NCBI GenBank assembly: GCA_017428585.1
Contig: JAFRQN010000239.1
Span: 1 to 5,491, forward strand
Source of the DNA: Bacteroidota bacterium
GTDB lineage: Bacteria > Bacteroidota > Ignavibacteria > Kapaibacteriales > UBA2268
DNA length: 5,491 nt
Direction: 5' to 3'
The notes below the pieces were generated by a model that was given only the letters and a program-made list of their open reading frames with translations, did no database searches and had not been told where the DNA came from. The translations under genes and the position numbers were made by a program. Shown here in pieces: positions 1-4,501 of this stretch (position 1 is the first letter of the stretch; the number at the start of each line of letters is the position of its first letter).

Positions 1-48
1 ACTTAATTATTTCAATAAGATAGATTGTTTAATAATTCAGTAATTACA

Positions 49-77
49 TCTAAATATATATATAATAGATATTTAGA
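49..77. promoter_or_regulatory. Inverted repeat enclosing a TATAAT box upstream of HU (candidate promoter/operator)
   Basis: TCTAAATAT (49-57) and ATATTTAGA (69-77) are perfect 9-bp inverted repeats separated by 11 bp. The spacer contains TATAAT at 61-66, a perfect sigma70-like -10 box on the + strand. No convincing -35 box lies 16-19 bp upstream. If this -10 is used, transcription would begin near 73 and give HU a leader of about 54 nt. A dyad over the -10 is where a repressor, or HU itself acting on its own gene, could bind. That role is inference, and AT-rich inverted repeats arise easily by chance in a background like this one. Confidence 0.35.
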
Positions 78-126
78 GTATTTTATAGATAAACACGTTT
101 TTAATTATTATAAATTTTTTTAAGTT

Positions 127-501
127 ATGAAAAGTACTAAAACAACTTCTAAGACTCTCACAAGAGAACAAATTGATGAAAGAATCAACATCAAGAATAT
201 CACAAAAGATGAGCTTGCTGAAAAGATAGCAGAAAAAACAGGCGTAGCTAAGAAAACAGTTAAAACTGTTCTTACTGATACTTTAGATAGTATTATCGAA
301 ATCTTAGCAGAAGGTAATAGAATAGAATTAAGAGGATTCGGTAATTTCAAAGTAAATTACAAAGAACCAAGAATCGCTCGTAATCCTGCAACAAATGCAC
401 CTATAAATTTAGGTGAAAAATATGTACCTTATTTCAAAATTTCACCTGCTTTTAAAGAACAAGTAGATGAACAATTAAAAAAATTAATGAAAAAGAAATA
501 A
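127..501 (+). CDS. HU/IHF-family DNA-binding protein with N-terminal extension
   Basis: This is a nucleoid-associated protein of the HU/IHF fold, 124 aa long against about 90 for classical HU. Residues 1-24 are a Lys/Thr-rich extension. The helical dimerisation part follows at about 26-62 (ITKDELAEKIAEKTGVAKK onward). The hallmark GFGNF turn is at 70-74, and the DNA-binding arm carries RNPATN at 85-90, in which Pro87 is the residue that intercalates DNA in HU and IHF. The C-terminus ends in a basic KKLMKKK tail. Such proteins bind the minor groove as dimers and bend or compact DNA. The ATG at 127 is the natural start, since the sequence before it is T-rich with no Shine-Dalgarno motif. A start at Met1 keeps the extension; no internal ATG lies ahead of the core fold. 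The ribosomal peptide gene follows after 15 bp and is probably co-transcribed. Homodimer versus heterodimer (HU versus IHF role) cannot be told from sequence. Confidence 0.95.
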   Translation: MKSTKTTSKTLTREQIDERINIKNITKDELAEKIAEKTGVAKKTVKTVLTDTLDSIIEILAEGNRIELRGFGNFKVNYKEPRIARNPATNAPINLGEKYVPYFKISPAFKEQVDEQLKKLMKKK

Positions 502-507
502 TTTTGT

Positions 508-511
508 GGAG
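508..511 (+). promoter_or_regulatory. Shine-Dalgarno GGAG before the small ribosomal peptide gene
   Basis: GGAG lies 5 nt before the ATG at 517, inside the 15-bp gap after the HU stop codon. It decides the start of the 30-aa gene. It stands out because the HU gene and the gene at 3202 have no such motif, and the leftward genes have only AGG-type motifs 8-12 nt from their starts. Confidence 0.7.
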
Positions 512-516
512 TAAAT

Positions 517-609
517 ATGCCTTGCGGTAGAAAGAGAAAAAGACATAAAATGTCAACTCATAAACGCAAAAAAAGATTGCGTAAGAATCGTCATAAGACT
601 CGTAAATAA
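517..609 (+). CDS. AURKAIP1/COX24-domain small ribosomal peptide (mS38/bS22-like)
   Basis: A 30-residue, extremely basic peptide starting MPCGRKRKRHKMSTHKRKKR and ending NRHKTRK, with more than half of its residues Lys, Arg or His. The core HKMSTHKRKKRLRKNR matches the AURKAIP1/COX24 C-terminal pattern (KM-x2-HK-x-KKR) of the mitochondrial small-subunit protein mS38. Bacteroidota encode very similar free-standing peptides of about this length, and the mycobacterial ribosomal protein bS22 is related. It probably sits in the small ribosomal subunit, threaded into rRNA near the decoding region; that role is transferred from the relatives. Translation starts at 517 after a GGAG motif with 5-nt spacing and ends in TAA, 33 bp before the terminator. 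It follows HU by 15 bp, so both are likely read from one transcript, linking a chromosome protein and a ribosome component. Cys3 is the only cysteine; relatives I remember usually have Ser at that position. Confidence 0.85.
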   Translation: MPCGRKRKRHKMSTHKRKKRLRKNRHKTRK

Positions 610-642
610 TTAATTAAATTATTTAAGTTCTTATTATAATAT

Positions 643-676
643 AAAAAAAACACGAATTAAATTCGTGTTTTTTTTT
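643..676. terminator. Bidirectional intrinsic terminator between HU operon and NrnA gene
   Basis: CACGAAT (651-657), loop TAA (658-660) and ATTCGTG (661-667) form a perfect 7-bp stem. It is flanked by eight A on the left (643-650) and nine T on the right (668-676). The A and T runs can extend the stem and supply the U-tract in either direction. The element lies between two convergent units, ending at 609 on the + strand and at 700 on the - strand, so it should stop both. Confidence 0.9.
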
Positions 677-699
677 ATTTATCATTTATGATTAACTAC

Positions 700-1692
700 T
701 TATAACAACACTTTTATATCTTTAATAAGAATCTCTTTAGCTTCTGCTATCGTTAAATCATGAAAACGAAGACCTGATGCATTTATATGTCCACCACCAT
801 TATATTTTACCGCTATCTGTCTTACATCAAACTCATCTCGTGAACGCAAAGATACTCTTAATTCATTTTTTTCTTTTAATTCTACTATTAATACTCCTAC
901 TACTGCTGTTTTCAATAGCAAAGCTTTATCAGCATACCCCTCTATTTCGTTATTACTTGTTTTTGTCTTAGTAAACATATCATCATCTATAACAATAAAA
1001 GTAAGCTTACCATCTAAATATACTTCCATATTACTATAAACCATACCTAATAATCGAATTTGATTAATGGACTGATTATAAATAGAATTATATATATAAT
1101 TAGGTTTTACACCAACCTTTATTAATTCAGAAACAATTTCAAATATATGCTGACGTACATTATTAAATCTGAAATTTCCAGTATCAGTCATTAAAGATAC
1201 ATAAAGAGCCTCAGCAATATCCTTTGTAATGTTCATCTTAGCAAATTTAATCAGATTATAAACTAATTCGCCTGCTGCAGCTGCCTCTGCATCAACAATA
1301 TAAATATCTGCAATTGTTTCATCAACTCCAATATGATGATCAATAATAACCTTTTTAGCAGAAGAATTATTTATAGCATTGCCTAATAGTTTTATTCTAC
1401 TCAGATTATTAAAATCTACCATAAGTATTACATCAGCTTCATATATATATTTATTATGCAATTCTGGAACATATTTTTTTATTTTATTTGAATTCTTTAA
1501 GAATTTCATATTTTCTGGAACTGTACTATCCATTAAAAAAACATGTACATTTTTCCCCATATCAGCTATAAAATTATATAAAGCTAAAGCAGAACCAATC
1601 GCATCTCCATCTGGATTAATATGCGTTGTAATTACAATATTATCAGCTGCATATAATAACTCAATACAACCTATATAATTGCTAAAATCCAT
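700..1692 (-). CDS. nrnA: DHH/DHHA1 phosphoesterase, NrnA-type oligoribonuclease / pAp phosphatase
   Basis: A 330-aa cytoplasmic metal-dependent phosphoesterase of the DHH family, of usual length for NrnA. These enzymes degrade nanoRNAs (2-5 nt) to mononucleotides and in many cases hydrolyse 3'-phosphoadenosine 5'-phosphate to AMP. All metal-binding motifs are visible: H24 with D28 and D30 in THINPDGDAIGS, D93 in MVDFNN, DHH at 118-120, and D170 in TDTGNFRF. The C-terminal DHHA1 substrate-binding domain carries the glycine-rich GGGH at 299-302 followed by INASG. No residue expected for catalysis is missing. An AAGGAAAG stretch (1702-1709) lies 9 nt before the ATG, so the start at 1692 is reasonable. 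The gene lies 30 bp downstream of the outer-membrane protein gene in the same direction, with no terminator between, so the two are probably co-transcribed. The specific substrate (nanoRNA, pAp, or a cyclic dinucleotide product such as pApA) cannot be assigned from sequence alone. Confidence 0.92.
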   Translation of the reverse strand: MDFSNYIGCIELLYAADNIVITTHINPDGDAIGSALALYNFIADMGKNVHVFLMDSTVPENMKFLKNSNKIKKYVPELHNKYIYEADVILMVDFNNLSRIKLLGNAINNSSAKKVIIDHHIGVDETIADIYIVDAEAAAAGELVYNLIKFAKMNITKDIAEALYVSLMTDTGNFRFNNVRQHIFEIVSELIKVGVKPNYIYNSIYNQSINQIRLLGMVYSNMEVYLDGKLTFIVIDDDMFTKTKTSNNEIEGYADKALLLKTAVVGVLIVELKEKNELRVSLRSRDEFDVRQIAVKYNGGGHINASGLRFHDLTIAEAKEILIKDIKVLL

Positions 1693-1722
1693 TATTATAA
1701 TCTTTCCTTATATCTTTAAGAG

Positions 1723-3027
1723 TTAAAATCTATACTGAACTCCACAAGTTAAAATATTAAATTTACTAATACTATAATCAAGATAAACACTAACAGGGCC
1801 TATATCCTTAGCTGCACCTAAAGTAAATTTTATGTGATTTTCTTTTACAGAAACATCAGATGTTTGCGGATCAGGATCGCCTGGATACTCTTCTCCATCT
1901 ACATACCAGTGATCAGGATTATCAGGATCTTGCTTTAACAATCCCAATGCAATCTGCATTTCAAATGGCAAATAGTATTTATAAGTACCATTAATGGCAA
2001 GATGTTCATAACTAATTCCTGAATACACTTCCACAATATCCTTAAAATTTTTACTTACATTAAGATTTAAATCAAAAATATGACCATTTGCATCTAATTC
2101 TGCATTTGTAACTCCTATTGTATTTTTTAATCCAGTGTTTTGATATACTACTTGAACTGATAAATCAAAAGGTGTAACTTTAGTTCTTTCTTGTTTATTT
2201 TCATCAAAATCATCAGTTGTAAGATAATCATCATAAAAGTATTGTGAAATACTATGTTTTATACCTATTCCATAAAAATGGAATTTACCAATATATTGAC
2301 CATAATCAAGAGGCGGTATAAATCTTAACAACAATTCTGTACCATAATAAGATCCTATCTCTAATTGAGGAACACCTGCTATAATTTGAGAAACATCGCC
2401 ACCAGAATATAAAGTAAAAGTTTCTGGTAAGGATGAAACAGCATTAGTTATTAATTCAGATGCACTAGGATAATATAAACTAACTAATCCCATTGCAGGA
2501 TGATTTTTAACCAAATTTTCCATTACCTGATGCGGTAAATTTAAACGAGTATCACCAACACCTAAAGAGGTTGAAGCTTTTGTCGGCACCTCTATAGTTT
2601 TATCAACTACAACACCCTGATAAATTAAAGTTTGCAAAAAATAATTTAATAATCCAACAGTATCATTTGCACCTAAATACCCTAAAGCTGTTGCATAATC
2701 AAATTCCTGCATTGGGAATTGAGGAACAAAATTCCTTAATTCTTCACTCACCCCACCATACATTCCATTAACACTAAATCGAAAATATGGTTTTGATACT
2801 TTCTTAGGTATATAAGCAGAATGATAAAAACAGGAATTCGTAACAGAATTCATAACCTTAACAGTTGGAGATAAATAGTTTTGAGTATTTAAATCAAGCA
2901 AATCCTTACTAAATACCTTACATAAAGGAACTACAAAATTATTAGGAGGAGCTGCATTTAAATTATTTTCACCTAAAATTAAATTGAATAACAATATTAT
3001 TAATAATAATTTCAATCCTTTAATCAT
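1723..3027 (-). CDS. Exported DUF6588-like protein, probable outer-membrane beta-barrel
   Basis: A 434-aa protein of unknown function. Residues 1-25 form a signal peptide: Lys3 and Lys6, a long Leu/Ile core, and a likely cut after LNA25. The middle segment PQLEIGSYYGTELLLRFIPP (220-239) and IGKFHFYGIGIKHSIS (246-261) look like the hallmark of DUF6588 proteins, which occur in Bacteroidota and relatives; this match is from memory. The C-terminal half alternates amphipathic strands with polar loops and ends in GVQYRF, with the terminal aromatic typical of beta-barrels inserted by the BAM machinery. Two loops are strongly acidic: about 266-280 (DDYLTTDDFDENKQE) and 367-391, rich in Asp, Pro and Gly. 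They may be surface loops and could bind cations (inference). Cysteines occur only at 36, 66 and 428. The start at 3027 is supported by the signal peptide. The NrnA gene follows after 30 bp. Its substrate, or whether it transports anything, is unknown. Confidence 0.7.
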   Translation of the reverse strand: MIKGLKLLLIILLFNLILGENNLNAAPPNNFVVPLCKVFSKDLLDLNTQNYLSPTVKVMNSVTNSCFYHSAYIPKKVSKPYFRFSVNGMYGGVSEELRNFVPQFPMQEFDYATALGYLGANDTVGLLNYFLQTLIYQGVVVDKTIEVPTKASTSLGVGDTRLNLPHQVMENLVKNHPAMGLVSLYYPSASELITNAVSSLPETFTLYSGGDVSQIIAGVPQLEIGSYYGTELLLRFIPPLDYGQYIGKFHFYGIGIKHSISQYFYDDYLTTDDFDENKQERTKVTPFDLSVQVVYQNTGLKNTIGVTNAELDANGHIFDLNLNVSKNFKDIVEVYSGISYEHLAINGTYKYYLPFEMQIALGLLKQDPDNPDHWYVDGEEYPGDPDPQTSDVSVKENHIKFTLGAAKDIGPVSVYLDYSISKFNILTCGVQYRF

Positions 3028-3103
3028 AATATTACGTACCTTTATTAATAATAATTTAATTTAACTAAAACAAATAGAAATACAAATAAATATATACTTT
3101 ATC

Positions 3104-3151
3104 AAAAAAAAAAATTTTTTTTAATTTTATTTGATTTTTTTGCAAAAAAAT
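3104..3151. promoter_or_regulatory. A-tract region in the divergent intergenic: A11T8 run and T7GCA7 palindrome
   Basis: The 174-bp space between divergent genes (3028-3201) contains eleven A followed by eight T (3104-3122). It also contains the perfect 18-bp palindrome ATTTTTTTGCAAAAAAAT (3134-3151). Their centres are 28 bp apart, a little under three helical turns. Long A-tracts bend DNA, exclude nucleoid proteins and act as UP elements, so the region may serve both promoters. A weak leftward -35-like TTGATA (3105 down to 3100) has only a poor -10 (TATTTC) 17 bp on, so I do not call a leftward promoter. Confidence 0.4.
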
Positions 3152-3161
3152 AGTTATATTG
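3130..3161 (+). promoter_or_regulatory. Candidate promoter for the gene at 3202
   Basis: TTGATT (3131-3136) and TATATT (3155-3160), spaced 18 bp, form a sigma70-like pair matching 4 and 5 of 6 consensus bases. The same place also reads as a degenerate Bacteroidota-type promoter: TTTG at 3130-3133, 20 bp, then TTATATTG (3154-3161) against TAnnTTTG. Transcription would begin near 3167 and leave a leader of about 35 nt with no Shine-Dalgarno motif. The upstream A11T8 tract would sit in the UP-element position. Confidence 0.4.
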
Positions 3162-3201
3162 AAAATTATTAACAAAAATGATTTATTAATAAATATATAA
3201 A

Positions 3202-3993
3202 ATGAAAAAAATTGATAATATTGCGTCTATAGAAGGTCGTTTACTTTTACAAGAAATCTACCATAAATTAAAATTTGAAAGACAACGTAATTCTTTTTCT
3301 GTACTTCTAACATTATGGAGATTATGTACTATCGAAACAGATGTAAATCAATATATAAACAAAAATAATGAAGAAATAACTATTCAAAACAAGCTCGGAA
3401 TATTACGAGGTACATCTCTGTGGTTAGAGGAAATTGTAAATAGATATTATTTCTCAAAAATAAATTCCCTTGTTTATTTTGGTGCTGCTGTATTATTAGT
3501 TTTAATAGGATTGAATAATTTTTCTGATTTAGTCAATAATCATTTAGTTATATACGGATTAGCATTTGAAGCATCTATGCTTTTATTAATGTTTTTCATT
3601 ATGTTATTTACACCAAATGATGAAGGAATACTATTAAATGAAGAATCTGAGGATACAAAATTACTTCATGAATTAATAACTGATATAGGTGAAATTAGTT
3701 CTGATATTTCTATGAATGCATCACATTTAGATAATGTATCCAACAAACTTGTTTCAATAATTGATAAGCAAAATCAAATATTAACATCCGTAGTAAATAT
3801 AGCAGAAACAAATATATTAGCAGTTAAGCCAAATCCGCAAATGCTGGAAATAATGCAACAAACCAATACATCATTAGAACAATTTAATAATGATATAAAA
3901 CAATTAAATCAGACAGTTGAAAAGCTAAAATATGAAGAGATTGAGCTTATTGTTAGAAAAGAAGTAGAAAAGTTTTTAACCAATAAAATTTAA
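3202..3993 (+). CDS. Uncharacterised membrane-hairpin coiled-coil protein, possibly GldL-like
   Basis: A 263-aa protein I cannot assign with confidence. Residues 1-86 are soluble and largely helical (EGRLLLQEIYHKLKFERQ near the start; a Trp39 to Trp74 segment). Two transmembrane helices follow, about 87-107 (INSLVYFGAAVLLVLIGL) and 115-137 (LVIYGLAFEASMLLLMFF), joined by a short loop of about 8 residues. The second helix carries a charged Glu123 in its interior. Residues 138-263 are acidic and helical with heptad-like spacing, probably a cytoplasmic coiled coil. Topology is thus N-in, hairpin, C-in. This order, and the pairs GAAV in helix 1 and GLxxEA in helix 2 followed by FxPxxE, resemble GldL of the type IX secretion/gliding motor, whose helix-2 Glu49 is functionally important. 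Unlike GldL it has an 85-residue N-terminal part, Asn where GldL has Lys27, and no GldM gene beside it. It stands alone between a divergent promoter and a terminator. The ATG at 3202 is the only sensible start; the ATG at 3178 meets a stop after two codons. Existence of the gene is secure, the GldL link tentative. Confidence 0.85.
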   Translation: MKKIDNIASIEGRLLLQEIYHKLKFERQRNSFSVLLTLWRLCTIETDVNQYINKNNEEITIQNKLGILRGTSLWLEEIVNRYYFSKINSLVYFGAAVLLVLIGLNNFSDLVNNHLVIYGLAFEASMLLLMFFIMLFTPNDEGILLNEESEDTKLLHELITDIGEISSDISMNASHLDNVSNKLVSIIDKQNQILTSVVNIAETNILAVKPNPQMLEIMQQTNTSLEQFNNDIKQLNQTVEKLKYEEIELIVRKEVEKFLTNKI

Positions 3994-3999
3994 ATAAAT

Positions 4000-4035
4000 A
4001 AAAAAAAATCACAATTTAGAATTGTGATTTTTTTT
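4000..4035. terminator. Bidirectional intrinsic terminator between the hairpin-coiled-coil gene and the HMA gene
   Basis: TCACAATT (4009-4016), loop TAG (4017-4019) and AATTGTGA (4020-4027) form a perfect 8-bp stem. Nine A (4000-4008) precede it and eight T (4028-4035) follow. It begins 7 bp after the stop codon at 3993 and ends 17 bp from the last codon of the leftward HMA gene. It can therefore terminate both converging transcripts. Confidence 0.9.
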
Positions 4036-4051
4036 ATTTACTATATAAATG

Positions 4052-4465
4052 TTATTTACACTTCTCAGAACATTTATGTTCTTTGTTACAACATTTACCT
4101 TCTTTACCTTCACAACATTTTTTTTCAGATGTACTTTTTAATTCTTTATGAACCTCATTGGCTTCAACTGGTTTATCTAAATTAATTCCATCTTCAGAAG
4201 ATACAGTATAACCTAAATCATTTACAATTTTACAAATAGAAAAGTTATCTATCATATCTTTATCATAAACAACTTTTACAGTTTTTGTTTTAAGATTAGT
4301 TTTTACTTTATTAATACCTTGTGTACTTTTTAAGGCTTTTTCAATTGTATTTTGGCAATGTTTGCAATCCATTGAAGCTTTAAATTCATAATTTGCAATA
4401 TTTTTTGCAAAAAGATTACAAGAAATAAACATCATTAATACAATTGTAAATACTTTTTTTAACAT
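4052..4465 (-). CDS. Exported heavy-metal-associated (HMA) domain protein with cysteine-rich tail
   Basis: A 137-aa envelope protein expected to bind soft metal ions such as Cu(I). Residues 1-20 are a signal peptide (MLKKVFTIVLMMFISCNLFA). Cleavage after Ala20 by signal peptidase I is plausible. FISC16 is a near-lipobox with Phe instead of Leu at -3, so a lipoprotein is possible. An HMA domain spans about 23-90 with the metal motif MDCKHC (Cys34, Cys37), the GINKVKTNLKTKTVKVVYD strand region and the terminal DLGYTV. Residues 91-137 form a charged linker and a tail with six cysteines in the order CC-x6-CC-x5-C-x3-C (117-136) plus His130, unusual for simple HMA chaperones and suited to a second metal site. 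No catalytic or transporter domain is present. An AGG motif lies 8 nt before the ATG. The gene lies 36 bp after the glycosyltransferase and probably shares its transcript. Metal identity is not determined; Hg or Zn are alternatives. Confidence 0.88.
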   Translation of the reverse strand: MLKKVFTIVLMMFISCNLFAKNIANYEFKASMDCKHCQNTIEKALKSTQGINKVKTNLKTKTVKVVYDKDMIDNFSICKIVNDLGYTVSSEDGINLDKPVEANEVHKELKSTSEKKCCEGKEGKCCNKEHKCSEKCK

Positions 4466-4501
4466 GATTAGTACCTATTTATTTATTCAAAAAATAATGT
4501 C

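Noticed and set aside
120..350. Minus-strand 76-codon open frame opposite HU
   Set aside because: It overlaps the secure HU gene completely, has no recognisable domain, and its hydrophobic run is the complement of Lys/Glu-rich codons.
777..971. Plus-strand 64-codon frame inside nrnA
   Set aside because: It is a shadow of the conserved DHHA1-coding strand, with Leu/His-rich low-complexity translation and no family signal.
1379..1678. Plus-strand 99-codon frame inside nrnA
   Set aside because: It lies opposite the conserved DHH motifs, and its translation shows no domain beyond chance hydrophobicity.
2997..3057. Exact 16-bp direct repeat (TTATTAATAATAATTT) at 2997-3012 and 3042-3057 bracketing the start of the beta-barrel-like gene
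   Set aside because: It is a low-complexity A/T string in a very AT-rich region, and one copy encodes Leu/Ile codons of the signal peptide. Chance or composition explains it.
3077..3105. Leftward promoter TTGATA / TATTTC before the beta-barrel-like gene
   Set aside because: The -35 is acceptable but the -10 matches only 3 of 6 bases at 17-bp spacing, and no Bacteroidota TAnnTTTG element is present there. It is too weak to call.
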